In this document: one piece after another, positions 1 through 7,117 of the stretch
Position numbering within the stretch: the first letter of the stretch is position 1
Layout of the letters: every line of letters starts with the position of its first letter
From: Candidatus Desulfaltia sp.
GTDB lineage: Bacteria > Desulfobacterota > Desulfobacteria > Desulfobacterales > ETH-SRB1
Assembly (NCBI GenBank): GCA_030656555.1
Contig: JAUSPN010000035.1
Coordinates: forward strand, 1 to 32,428
Length of the DNA: 32,428 nt
Reading direction: 5' to 3'
Position numbers and translations under genes: made by a program
Notes under the pieces: generated by a model
What the model was told of the DNA's origin: nothing
The model's input: only the letters and a program-made list of their open reading frames with translations
Database searches by the model: none

Positions 1-126
1 CTCAACAGTCTCGTTCAGGCGGCCAAGGCAAAGGCGAGAGGCTACAGAACCTTTAAGAACCTTAAAACCATGATCTATATGCTTACAGGAAAACTGGACT
101 ACAGTAAGGTGGGGCTACCCACTTAA
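1..126 (+). CDS. ISL3-family (IS204/IS1001/IS1165-type) transposase, C-terminal end
   Basis: Frame 1 is open from the window edge to the TAA at 124-126 and gives 41 residues. The stretch NSLVQAAKAKARGYR, followed by an aromatic/basic helix and TGKLD, is the typical C-terminus of ISL3-family DDE transposases. Only the last part is visible, so the catalytic residues cannot be checked and it is unknown whether the element is intact. The stop codon lies inside the presumed terminal inverted repeat, which is common in compact insertion sequences. Confidence 0.75.
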   Translation, partial: LNSLVQAAKAKARGYRTFKNLKTMIYMLTGKLDYSKVGLPT

Positions 127-140
127 AATGAGAAAGAGCC
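1..140 (+). mobile_element. Right end of an ISL3-family insertion sequence (partial)
   Basis: The window opens inside an insertion sequence. It holds the last codons of the transposase and, overlapping the stop codon, what looks like the right terminal inverted repeat at about 111-140. Read on the minus strand from 140 this starts GGCTCTTTCTCATTTTAAG, which resembles ISL3-family ends. The boundary at 140 is supported by the neighbour: bases from 141 restore the NLFDL motif of the nuclease gene if one A is put back. ISL3 elements usually make 8-bp target duplications, so 141-148 (ACCTTTTT) is the expected duplication. The left end lies outside the window. Confidence 0.75.
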
Positions 141-1333
141 ACCTTTTTGATCTTAGCATGGAGGGAACGGAATACCCGGAGTATATTCCGAATACCGGCT
201 ATGGTTGGACTAAGGATATTGCAAATATTAAATACACCAATATTGCCGGAGTGATAAAGGATATGGGAGGTGATGTTGTCGCTTTGCAGGAAGTCGAGTC
301 AAAAAAAGCCCTTATTACTTTACGTGACAGGTTGAAAGACTTCGGTGTAGATTACCCTTATCTTAAAATTGCAGACTCCATGGCCACATCGGTGAAGTGC
401 GCTATTCTGTCTAAGTTTCCAATTGTTGAGAAAGAAGAAATACCGGTTGATAATAAAGTTGCCAGAAATATTCTTAAAATAACTCTTGATGTCGATGGTA
501 ATCGTTTCATCCTTTTTATCAATCACTGGAAATCGAAGCAAGGCCCTGAAAGTATGAGAATAGGTTACGCCAAAGCACTCAGGAGAGAGATTGACAAACT
601 AAAAGGGGATGTTGACTTCATACTGATAGGTGATTTTAATTCGAACTACAATGAATACAAAACCTTTCGAAATTCCGGCAGACTAAACGATACTAATGGT
701 ATTACAGGAATCAATCATGTCTTGGGGACTATCAAAGATTCGGAAATGGTCAATGAAAAGATACTGACAAAGCAGGCCGCGAATGAATATCTGTATAATT
801 TATGGCTTGAAGTCAGTAAAACCGGACGTTGGTCTTACAATTTTTTCGGAGAGAAGGGCAGTCCGGACAATATTATCGTATCCAAAGGACTTTATAATGA
901 TAAGGGGATTTCCTATATCGATAATTCGTTTAATAAGTTCCAACCGGACTACCTGTTCAAGGGGAAGGCCGTTTATCGCTGGCAAATGGTCGAAAGTGGC
1001 CGGGGTAAGCATCTGGGCGAGGGGTACTCGGATCACCTGCCGATTTTCGCGTATTTTTCCACTGAACCCTTCCGTTTTAAAAACAATGACACTGTTTCCA
1101 ATGATATCGTTCCCCCAAAGTTGGAAAAACCCGAATCTCCACAAGGCTTGCTTGACCTGAATAGCGCTAGCAAAGAAGAACTTATGACTATAAATGGAAT
1201 CGGTCCTGTTCTTTCAGCGCGAATCATAGCTGAACGTCCTTATAGAAGCGTCGATGATTTGCTCAAGGTAAAAGGAATTGGCCCCAAAACATTTGAAAAT
1301 ATTCAGCCTTATATTGTAATAAGGCCGGAATAA
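128..1333 (+). CDS. Endonuclease/exonuclease/phosphatase family protein with C-terminal HhH domain, 5'-truncated by IS insertion
   Basis: The Mg2+-dependent EEP nuclease/phosphatase fold is clear: ALQEVE (E55), FINHWKS (H133), LIGDFNSN (D169, N171) and the final SDH (D302, H303). Residues about 341-401 form a ComEA-like helix-hairpin-helix DNA-binding domain with two hairpins (NGIGP and KGIGP). Family members normally begin with an export signal and a motif like FNVENLFD. Here the frame enters directly from the IS end and only LFDL survives at residues 6-9, so the N-terminal strand and any signal peptide are lost. The ATG at 128 lies inside the IS terminal repeat and is not the original start. 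The remnant might be expressed from an IS-borne promoter but probably folds poorly; it is effectively an interrupted gene. The family is often extracellular, acting on DNA; substrate unknown. Confidence 0.8.
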   Translation: MRKSHLFDLSMEGTEYPEYIPNTGYGWTKDIANIKYTNIAGVIKDMGGDVVALQEVESKKALITLRDRLKDFGVDYPYLKIADSMATSVKCAILSKFPIVEKEEIPVDNKVARNILKITLDVDGNRFILFINHWKSKQGPESMRIGYAKALRREIDKLKGDVDFILIGDFNSNYNEYKTFRNSGRLNDTNGITGINHVLGTIKDSEMVNEKILTKQAANEYLYNLWLEVSKTGRWSYNFFGEKGSPDNIIVSKGLYNDKGISYIDNSFNKFQPDYLFKGKAVYRWQMVESGRGKHLGEGYSDHLPIFAYFSTEPFRFKNNDTVSNDIVPPKLEKPESPQGLLDLNSASKEELMTINGIGPVLSARIIAERPYRSVDDLLKVKGIGPKTFENIQPYIVIRPE

Positions 1334-1390
1334 AGAAATAACATTGGTTAAACGTCAAATTATAACAAAATGAAAGGGGGGATAAGAAAT

Positions 1391-1882
1391 ATGAAGTGTA
1401 GAATACAAAACATGGCAATATCGATGGTACTGGTGGCGGCAATTTCAATTTTTCTTTTTGCAGGAATTGCCGTTGCGCAGAATTTTTCTGCTGACATGGT
1501 ATCTACAACCGGGGAAGTAATTGTAACTGGAAAAACTTTTGTTGCAAAAGAAAAAACGAGGATGGAAACACCTCAGGCCATCACTATAACAAGAATAGAC
1601 AAAAATGTAGTCTGGATACTCATGCCGGCACAAAGTATGTATATGGAACAACCCTTAAAGCCTGAAAATGTGGCTGCTACAACAGACAAAATGCAGGGTG
1701 AGATTGGGCGAAAACTTATTGGTAAAGAAACAATAGACGGGAAAACAACTAATAAATATAGAATAGTTTATACAGCAGCCGATAAAAAAGAGACCATCTT
1801 CCAATGGATTACTGTTGACTCAGGTTTACCGATAAAGACAGAGGCTGCGGACGACAGATGGACAATTGAACCGCAAAAGTGA
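1391..1882 (+). CDS. Exported DUF4412/LolA-like small protein
   Basis: I chose the ATG at 1391 because a GGGGGG Shine-Dalgarno lies 8-15 bases upstream; the ATG at 1370 would place that sequence inside the gene. The product is 163 residues. A signal peptide covers about residues 1-30 (basic start, hydrophobic core, cleavage near AVAQ). The mature part has beta-rich spacing with VIVTGKTFVAKEKTRME, a tract on interpreting potency (VWILMPAQSMYME) and IGKETIDGKTTNKYRI, which matches the DUF4412 / outer-membrane lipoprotein-sorting-like group. These proteins are thought to sit in the periplasm and bind hydrophobic ligands, but no function is established. It stands alone, downstream of the broken nuclease. 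Confidence 0.65.
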   Translation: MKCRIQNMAISMVLVAAISIFLFAGIAVAQNFSADMVSTTGEVIVTGKTFVAKEKTRMETPQAITITRIDKNVVWILMPAQSMYMEQPLKPENVAATTDKMQGEIGRKLIGKETIDGKTTNKYRIVYTAADKKETIFQWITVDSGLPIKTEAADDRWTIEPQK

Positions 1883-1887
1883 GCGCA

Positions 1888-1909
1888 TTCCCCGCTGCTT
1901 GCGGCGGGG
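1888..1909 (+). repeat. GC-rich REP-like hairpin, copy 1
   Basis: CCCCGCTGC at 1890-1898 can pair with GCGGCGGGG at 1901-1909, with one G.T wobble. It begins 6 bases after the DUF4412-like stop codon. There is no T-run, so it is not a standard terminator. The same core recurs at 1951-1981. Confidence 0.6.
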
Positions 1910-1950
1910 TTAGCGAGCGAATCCAAAAATGGCAAACTTCCTTACGGTCG

Positions 1951-1981
1951 AAGATTCCCCGCTGCTTGCGGCGGGAATCTT
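1951..1981 (+). repeat. GC-rich REP-like hairpin, copy 2
   Basis: This palindrome has AAGATTCCCC-GCTGC against GCGGCGGGAATCTT (one bulged C and one wobble), about 14 paired bases. It repeats TTCCCCGCTGCTTGCGGCGG from copy 1, 62 bases downstream. It looks like a mobile palindrome family rather than a terminator. The proximity of a RAYT transposase remnant supports a REP-type reading, as an inference. Confidence 0.6.
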
Positions 1982-2157
1982 CAATACAAAAATCTAAAAA
2001 TCGGCAAACAGCCGGATACCCTTTTTGAGATTCCAGCAGGATATCAGAAATTCTCTCTTGGCATGGGACTTCCGGGGCTACTTCCGGGATGCCCCTAAAA
2101 TTATAATTTTCTATTTTATCTGTTATATGATACGGTCTTAGCTGTAAAATCCATATT

Positions 2158-2342
2158 GCTCGTATTGATGCTCCTGGTGCCCTTCATCATATTGCTATAT
2201 TGCTGCAAAAAGCATCGAACGGAGAAAAATATTTAAAGACAACACCGACAGAAATAATTTTTTTGGATCGGCATGGAAAGGTGCTCTAAGAAACCGGCAC
2301 AAAATGTTTTGCATGGGCCCTGATCCCCAACCACTTTGAGAT
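2158..2342 (+). pseudogene. REP-associated tyrosine transposase (Y1_Tnp/RAYT) remnant
   Basis: Three frames together spell a recognisable RAYT N-terminus. Frame 1 at 2158-2193 gives ARIDAPGALHHI. The frame starting at 2214 gives IERRKIFKDNTDRNNF. The first frame resumes at about 2263 with LDRHGKVL, a TAA at 2287-2289, then ETGTKCFAWALIPNHF. RAYT proteins read roughly RIDAPGALHHII-RGIERR-IF-D--D---FL-RL and -CYAWALMPNHFHLL. So there are two frameshifts (one in a T-run at 2259-2264), a nonsense codon, and loss of sequence after PNHF, exactly at the catalytic His-x-His. There the palindromic element at 2343 begins. The gene is dead; the C-terminal half, including the catalytic Tyr, is absent. 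Confidence 0.7.
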
Positions 2343-2476
2343 CTTTGCATAACCTCTGCTTTTGTCCAATTTTAGTCATTGCGAGGAGCAAGACGACGTG
2401 GCAATCTCGTAGCTTATCAATGTGTTATAAAATTGCTTCGCTTCGCTCGCAATGGCAATATCGGGGTTATGCAAAG
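2343..2476 (+). repeat. MITE-like palindromic element, copy 1
   Basis: Perfect 12-bp outer inverted repeats CTTTGCATAACC (2343-2354) and GGTTATGCAAAG (2465-2476) bracket an inner palindrome. That palindrome starts GTCATTGCGAGGAG at 2375 and ends TTCGCTTCGCTCGCAATG at about 2454. The inner core is shared, in the same orientation, with 4519-4605. The outer match may extend to GAG/CTC after a 2-base mismatch. There is no coding capacity, so any mobility would need a transposase in trans. Confidence 0.7.
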
Positions 2477-2555
2477 GGCTCAAACTATGGCACTGCCCCA
2501 CGGGATGTGGTACAATTCGGCGCATAACAGTCATCGAAGACAGGAGGCACCACGA

Positions 2556-4337
2556 ATGTTTCGCATCAGGCGCATATATGACGATACCCTTCCCCGCGAC
2601 CACGAGGCCATCGCTCAGGTCCAGGCCATACTGCGGAACCAGTTCGCAGGTCTTGACGAACAGGACATCGCCAAACTCCCCCTCCAACTCGGCAACCCCA
2701 TGAAGTACCGCTTCAAGTCGATCCTCTTCGTGGCGGACGGCCAACGGGGGGATGTGAAGGGCTTTGCCCTCCTCCAGCACGCCACCGACGTGGGATTCTG
2801 CTATCTCGATTACATCTCCATCGAGCCAAAGCAGCCGGGGCGCGGGGTCGGCGGAGCTCTCTACGACAGGGTCAGGGAAGAAGCGGCAGCGCTAAGCGAG
2901 GCAGGGCTCTTCTTCGAGTGCCTCCCCGACGATCCCCGCCTGTGCAAGAGCGAGACGGAACTGGCCCAGAGCTCCAAGCGGCTGCGGTTCTATGAGCAGT
3001 ACGGGGCCTACCCGGTCATCAATACCGCCTACGAAACTCCCTTCAGGCCGGGGGGCGACTGTCCTCCCTACCTGGTTTTCGATCCTCTGGGGAGGGACAC
3101 ACCCCTCTCCGCGGCCCTCCTCCGGATGATCATACGGGCCATCCTCGCAAGAAAGTACGGCGCTTCCTGCCCACACGGTTATATCGATATGGTGGTTTCC
3201 TCGGTCACCGATGATCCTGCACGGGTCCGTCCGCCGAGATACACCCGGACCCACCCCGCGGCTCCCGTTCATACCACACGGTCGATCGAGAAGCGGATCG
3301 CCCTGGTGGTCAACGACAAACACGATATCCATCATGTCCATGAGCGGGGGTACGTCGAGGCCCCGGTGCGGATCGAGCGGATACTGGAGGGAATCAGGAA
3401 TCTCGACCTCTTCGAGCGGATGAGGCCCCGCCACTTTTCCGAAAAGCACATCAAGGCCGTTCACGACACCCATTATGTGGAATACTTCAAAAGGATGTGT
3501 TCCCTTCTCAAGCCGGGAAAATCGGTCTACCCCTACGTATTCCCGATCCGCAACAAGGCGCACCCCCCCAAGGAGATGCCCGTTCGGGCGGGGTACTACT
3601 GTATCGACACCTTCACGCCTCTGAACAAGAACGCCTACCTGGCAGCCAAGCGCGCCGTTGACTGCACGCTGACGGCGGCCGAGGCGATCCTGGAGGGTTA
3701 CCGTCTCGCCTATGCCTTGGTACGCCCGCCGGGACACCACGCGGAGCGGAGCGCCTTCGGGGGCTTCTGCTACTTCAATTCCGCCGCCGTGGCGGCGCAC
3801 TTTCTCAGCACCTACGGAAGGCTGGCGATCCTCGATATCGACTATCACCACGGAAACGGGACGCAGGAGATCTTCTACGAGCGGCCCGACGTTCTGACGA
3901 TATCGATACACGGCCACCCCCGTTTCGCCTACCCCTACTTCAGCGGGTTCCCCAACGAGGAAGGGGAGGGGTCGGGAAAGAGCTACAACGTCAACTACGC
4001 CCTCCCCGAAAAGGTGAGCGGGGCGATCTACGAAAAGGCGCTTGACAAGGCCCTGAAGAGGATAACCCGGTTCCGGCCGCGTTTCCTCATCGTCGCCTTC
4101 GGTCTGGACACCGCCCGGGGTGACCCCACGGGGACATGGAACCTCTTGGCAAAGGATTTTTACGAAAACGGCAGCAGCATCGGGTCCCTGCGCCTACCCA
4201 CGATCATCGTCCAGGAGGGAGGATACCGCACTCGGTCGCTGGGCGCTAATGTTTCTCACTTTCTCTTGGGACTCTGGGAGGGCTTCAACGGGATACCCCT
4301 GCAGACGGGGAAGCAAAAACCCCTTAAAGATTCGTAA
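2556..4337 (+). CDS. GNAT acetyltransferase - histone deacetylase family fusion protein
   Basis: The start is the ATG at 2556, 9 bases after an AGGAGG; upstream in-frame codons belong to the palindromic element. The product is 593 residues. Residues about 1-165 are a GNAT domain: the acetyl-CoA loop is QPGRGVGGA (93-101), followed by a helix and FYEQYGA. Residues about 245-590 are a class I/II-type histone deacetylase/acetylpolyamine amidohydrolase domain: RPPGHH (390-395), GFCYFN, zinc ligands D429 and H431 in DIDYHHGNG, D518 in FGLD, and the catalytic tyrosine Y557 in EGGY. All key residues are present. Opposed activities in one chain recall separate AcuA (acetylase) and AcuC (deacetylase) of Bacillus, which control acetyl-CoA synthetase; a similar role here is inference. 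Codons are strongly G/C-ending, unlike neighbouring genes, and palindromic elements lie on both sides, suggesting transfer. Confidence 0.88.
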   Translation: MFRIRRIYDDTLPRDHEAIAQVQAILRNQFAGLDEQDIAKLPLQLGNPMKYRFKSILFVADGQRGDVKGFALLQHATDVGFCYLDYISIEPKQPGRGVGGALYDRVREEAAALSEAGLFFECLPDDPRLCKSETELAQSSKRLRFYEQYGAYPVINTAYETPFRPGGDCPPYLVFDPLGRDTPLSAALLRMIIRAILARKYGASCPHGYIDMVVSSVTDDPARVRPPRYTRTHPAAPVHTTRSIEKRIALVVNDKHDIHHVHERGYVEAPVRIERILEGIRNLDLFERMRPRHFSEKHIKAVHDTHYVEYFKRMCSLLKPGKSVYPYVFPIRNKAHPPKEMPVRAGYYCIDTFTPLNKNAYLAAKRAVDCTLTAAEAILEGYRLAYALVRPPGHHAERSAFGGFCYFNSAAVAAHFLSTYGRLAILDIDYHHGNGTQEIFYERPDVLTISIHGHPRFAYPYFSGFPNEEGEGSGKSYNVNYALPEKVSGAIYEKALDKALKRITRFRPRFLIVAFGLDTARGDPTGTWNLLAKDFYENGSSIGSLRLPTIIVQEGGYRTRSLGANVSHFLLGLWEGFNGIPLQTGKQKPLKDS

Positions 4338-4374
4338 GGAATTGCACCTCGCGTGCGGCGGGGCGCAATTCCTT
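4336..4374 (+). repeat. Hairpin after the GNAT-deacetylase gene
   Basis: AAGGAATTGC at 4336-4345 pairs perfectly with GCAATTCCTT at 4365-4374. The 19-base GC-rich loop includes TGCGGCGGGG, also seen in the REP-like hairpins at 1888-1981. It overlaps the stop codon. It may act as a 3' end stabiliser; it has no U-tract, so intrinsic termination is doubtful. Confidence 0.5.
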
Positions 4375-4497
4375 GATCTCGCCGTCGTAATCCATGCTAT
4401 ATTCTGCTTTTGTCGTCAAGTAAGCTTGATCGTCAAGAAAAACCAAAGGCTATAAAAACCACCCTCAGCTAAAATATGAGTTTCAACATTGATAGTC

Positions 4498-4626
4498 TCG
4501 TAAAAAGTCATTCCCTAAGTCATTGCGAGGAGTGCAACGACGAAGCAATTTAATAAATATAGGCACTTAACTTATACGAGATTGCTTCGCTTCGTTCGCA
4601 ATGACATGTTTTTCAACTTTTTACGA
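4498..4626 (+). repeat. MITE-like palindromic element, copy 2
   Basis: Outer inverted repeats TCGTAAAAAGT (4498-4508) and ACTTTTTACGA (4616-4626) are perfect over 11 bp. The inner palindrome begins GTCATTGCGAGGAG at 4519 and ends TTCGCTTCGTTCGCAATGAC at 4605. The inner core matches copy 1 at 2375-2456, but the outer repeats are unrelated to those of copy 1. Confidence 0.7.
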
Positions 4627-4788
4627 ATTCATCAATATTTATTAAACAAATTAAAACAACGAAATATTAATACTTACAATGTGGTAAGTAAAATTGAAAT
4701 AATTGAGGATCATCCTGTGTTTATTGAAATATCGGGTGATATAAAAAGCTGGGAAATTAAGAATATAATTAAGTTGGCTGTGCAATAA
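4582..4788 (+). CDS. Small unrecognised ORF, 68 aa, possibly a gene fragment
   Basis: The frame starts inside the right arm of the palindromic element, so the first dozen residues are element sequence. The rest, about residues 22-68, is A/T-rich and protein-like: KLKQRNINTYNVVSKIEII, then a hydrophobic strand (HPVFIEISG) and an amphipathic C-terminal helix. I do not recognise a family and see no Shine-Dalgarno. It could be the 3' end of a gene cut by the element, or chance. It converges with the thioesterase gene. Confidence 0.2.
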   Translation: MLRFVRNDMFFNFLRIHQYLLNKLKQRNINTYNVVSKIEIIEDHPVFIEISGDIKSWEIKNIIKLAVQ

Positions 4789-4796
4789 GTGCTTCT

Positions 4797-5219
4797 TTAT
4801 TTTACAAACTGCTCATTCTTTCGATATGCCAGATCCTGACTTTTAGCCACTAATTCCCCTGTTTGCTCATCGCGCACAGTTATGTCATACAAAGCCATCC
4901 TTGCTCCTGCATGGTTTTCGTTTGCCTCTGCCACCAGTTTATCTCCTGCTTTGGTTGCCTTCAAAAAGCTGATACTGACATTTAAGGCGACCGCCATAAG
5001 CCCGTGAGAGTTGCTCGCGGCTGCAAATGCCATGTCACCCAACGCAAAAATCACACCGCCATGGGTGGTACCGTGGAAATTTGTCATTTCTTCGGTTACA
5101 GTAAGTGAAACCCGGCTGTGACCGGGCTTTATAATTTCTATTTTCGCTCCCAGATGTGCGGCAAACGGATCTTTCTGAATGTATTTATTGATAGCTTGCC
5201 GGCGGATAGTATCGTCCAT
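4797..5219 (-). CDS. PaaI-family hotdog-fold acyl-CoA thioesterase
   Basis: The 140-residue product has the single hotdog domain of PaaI/PaaD thioesterases. The active-site segment is NFHGTTHGGVIFALGD: HG at 49-50, HGG at 53-55 starting the long helix, and D62, the acidic catalytic position. The C-terminal strands GLMAVALNVSISFLKA and GELVAKSQDLAYRK are typical. Such enzymes hydrolyse aryl- or acyl-CoA esters in the cytoplasm; here the substrate cannot be told. Length is normal. It is a single-gene unit, divergent from the Trm112-like gene, with about 210 bases between for both promoters. Confidence 0.85.
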   Translation of the reverse strand: MDDTIRRQAINKYIQKDPFAAHLGAKIEIIKPGHSRVSLTVTEEMTNFHGTTHGGVIFALGDMAFAAASNSHGLMAVALNVSISFLKATKAGDKLVAEANENHAGARMALYDITVRDEQTGELVAKSQDLAYRKNEQFVK

Positions 5220-5432
5220 TCAAATCTCCATTGATTAAGGCTTTTACAATATGGTAAGCGGCTGACAGCGCAAACCTCAGTAATAATTATGATACTTTTT
5301 CAGCGTAAAATAATATAAAAAATTTAATTTTGCAACATCTGCTATTGTCTGCTATGAATATAATTTATGCTGTCTATAATTAAGGACACAAAGAATCATT
5401 TAACAAATATTGTAAAATAAACGGAGGAGATT

Positions 5433-5606
5433 ATGGCTGTCAGTAAGGAGCTTCTTGATATTCTGGCCTGTCCCAAGTGCAAGGGGGACATATATCTAAA
5501 CAAAACCAAAGACGGGCTTATATGTGATAATTGTCGGCTTTTATATGAAATAAAAGATGATATCCCGATTATGCTTATCGATGAAGCCAAACCCATAGAA
5601 CCCTGA
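5433..5606 (+). CDS. Trm112-family zinc-ribbon protein
   Basis: This 57-residue ORF starts at ATG 5433 after GGAGGAG. It begins MAVSKELLDILACPKCKGD and has a second CDNC pair, giving the CPKC...CDNC four-cysteine zinc ribbon. It ends in the family's acidic IKDDIPIML segment. In eukaryotes and archaea Trm112 activates methyltransferases; bacterial YcaR-type relatives are small and of uncertain partner. It is first in a run with DUF4416, yicC, remA, gmk and rlmB, and the latter is an rRNA methyltransferase, which fits loosely but proves nothing. Confidence 0.85.
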   Translation: MAVSKELLDILACPKCKGDIYLNKTKDGLICDNCRLLYEIKDDIPIMLIDEAKPIEP

Positions 5607-5624
5607 ATCTTGAACCTAAATAAC

Positions 5625-6143
5625 ATGAGCATACCTCAACCACCTGAACCTGCAAAACTTGTTGTCAGCCTTTTTTTAAAGGAAAAGGACATCGTTGCTG
5701 ATGTGGCAAAAGACCTTTCCGATAAATTCGGCCCCCTTGATGTGGTAAGCTCATGGTTCTCGTTTGACTATACCGAATATTACGAAACTGAAATGGGGTC
5801 TCCCCTGTTCCGGCGGATTTTTGCATTTAAAAACCTCATAAAACAAAGCGCTCTGGCCGAGATAAAACTTGCAACAAACAATATTGAGAATAAATACTCA
5901 AAAAACGGCAAACGCATGGTCAATCTTGATCCAGGCTATATGATTAAGTCGAAGTTTGTTCTTGCCACAGGAAAAAATTATTCCCACAGAATATATATCG
6001 GCAAGGGAATTTATGCTGATTTGACACTGATTTATACAAAAGGCTTGTTTCAAAAGCTTCCATGGACATATCCCGATTATGCAGATAAAATAATGCTCAG
6101 CTATTTTAATTTAATACGCAACAAATATCTAAAAGATTTATAA
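5625..6143 (+). CDS. DUF4416 family protein
   Basis: The likely start is ATG 5625, giving 172 residues beginning MSIPQPPEPAKLVVSLFL, as usual for DUF4416. A TTG at 5610 in frame adds five residues; neither start has a strong Shine-Dalgarno. Recognisable segments are SFDYTEYYETEMG, the FRRIFAFKNLI tract, KRMVNLDPGYM and the C-terminal PWTYPDYA. The family is found mostly in Desulfobacterota and relatives; it has no known function. It is soluble, with no signal peptide. Its constant position between trm112-like and yicC genes suggests a cytoplasmic role tied to RNA or nucleotide metabolism, as inference only. Confidence 0.75.
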   Translation: MSIPQPPEPAKLVVSLFLKEKDIVADVAKDLSDKFGPLDVVSSWFSFDYTEYYETEMGSPLFRRIFAFKNLIKQSALAEIKLATNNIENKYSKNGKRMVNLDPGYMIKSKFVLATGKNYSHRIYIGKGIYADLTLIYTKGLFQKLPWTYPDYADKIMLSYFNLIRNKYLKDL

Positions 6144-6156
6144 GGAATAATAAATA

Positions 6157-7038
6157 ATGATAAAAAGCATGACCGCCTTTGCAAGAGCTGAAAACACACA
6201 AGATGATCTGACCGCTGTAATCGACATCCGATCTTACAATAGCAAATTCCTTGATATTGCCTTACATATCCCGCAGAAATATATGTTCCTTGAAGACAGG
6301 ATTAAGCGCCTTGTCTCAGACAGGTTATCAAGAGGACGCATTGAAATTAAGTCACAGATCATTGATGTTTCTAAGGCGGCGGACGCCTTTGAAGTCAATG
6401 AACCAAAGGCGTCTGCGTATTATAACGCCCTTATTCAATTGAAAAACAGATTAAATATTGATGCGGAAATTTCGCTTGATATTATGGCAAATGTCGCCGG
6501 CATTATAAAACCGGTTGAAAATACAAACGATATTGAAGGTTGCTGGGCTGTTGTAAAGGATTGCATAAGCAATGCGCTGGATGAACTTTGTTTAATGAGA
6601 CAAAAGGAAGGGGACTTTATAGCCGGAGATATTGCAAGCCGCCTTGATTATATAGAAAAAACTACCGGACAAATAGCCAAAATATCAGACAACCTTTTAC
6701 CCATGTACCAGGATCGCCTTAAGGAACGCATACAGGCTTTAACAAAAGGTCTGGTAGAGCTGGATACAGGAAGGATAGCTCAGGAAGCGGCCTTTTTAGC
6801 AGACAGAAGCGATATCTCCGAAGAAATCGCAAGGGTTGCCAGCCATATAAATCAGTTTCGATCCATCATGAATTCAAAAGAACCCTCTGGCAGAAAACTC
6901 CTTTTTCTGCTCCAGGAATTTAACAGGGAATTCAATACAATGGGCTCCAAGGCAGGAAGCGCGGATGCGTCATACATGATCGTCGACATTAAGGCAGAGC
7001 TTGAAAAGATACGTGAACAGTTACAAAATGTGGAATAG
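6157..7038 (+). CDS. yicC: YicC family endoribonuclease
   Basis: The 293-residue protein starts MIKSMTAFARAE, the usual YicC opening, and has the N-terminal YicC domain (SYNSKFLDIALHIPQKY). It ends with the conserved C-terminal block NREFNTMGSKAGSADASYMI followed by ELEKIREQLQNVE. E. coli YicC is an Mn2+-dependent endoribonuclease that targets small RNAs such as RyhB. The protein is cytoplasmic and of normal length. It lies 13 bases after the DUF4416 gene, probably co-transcribed, and upstream of remA and gmk, an order conserved in many bacteria. Confidence 0.9.
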   Translation: MIKSMTAFARAENTQDDLTAVIDIRSYNSKFLDIALHIPQKYMFLEDRIKRLVSDRLSRGRIEIKSQIIDVSKAADAFEVNEPKASAYYNALIQLKNRLNIDAEISLDIMANVAGIIKPVENTNDIEGCWAVVKDCISNALDELCLMRQKEGDFIAGDIASRLDYIEKTTGQIAKISDNLLPMYQDRLKERIQALTKGLVELDTGRIAQEAAFLADRSDISEEIARVASHINQFRSIMNSKEPSGRKLLFLLQEFNREFNTMGSKAGSADASYMIVDIKAELEKIREQLQNVE

Positions 7039-7117
7039 AGGCCGGAGATCAGAGGTCGGGGGTCAGGGTTCAAAACAACCAACCGTGAACCTAACAACCT
7101 GAGTAGTAAGAGGTGAT

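Noticed and set aside
2379-2555. N-terminal extension of the GNAT-deacetylase gene
   Set aside because: It runs through the palindromic element, and AGGAGG before ATG 2556 marks the real start.
2892-3917. Long minus-strand open frame of 341 codons
   Set aside because: It is antisense to the GC-rich GNAT-deacetylase gene, whose motifs are complete. Long antisense frames are expected in GC-rich DNA.
5330-5364. Promoter before the Trm112-like gene (TTGCAA, TATAAT)
   Set aside because: The perfect TATAAT at 5359 is 23 bases from TTGCAA, and the better-spaced TATGAA is weak; no confident choice was possible.
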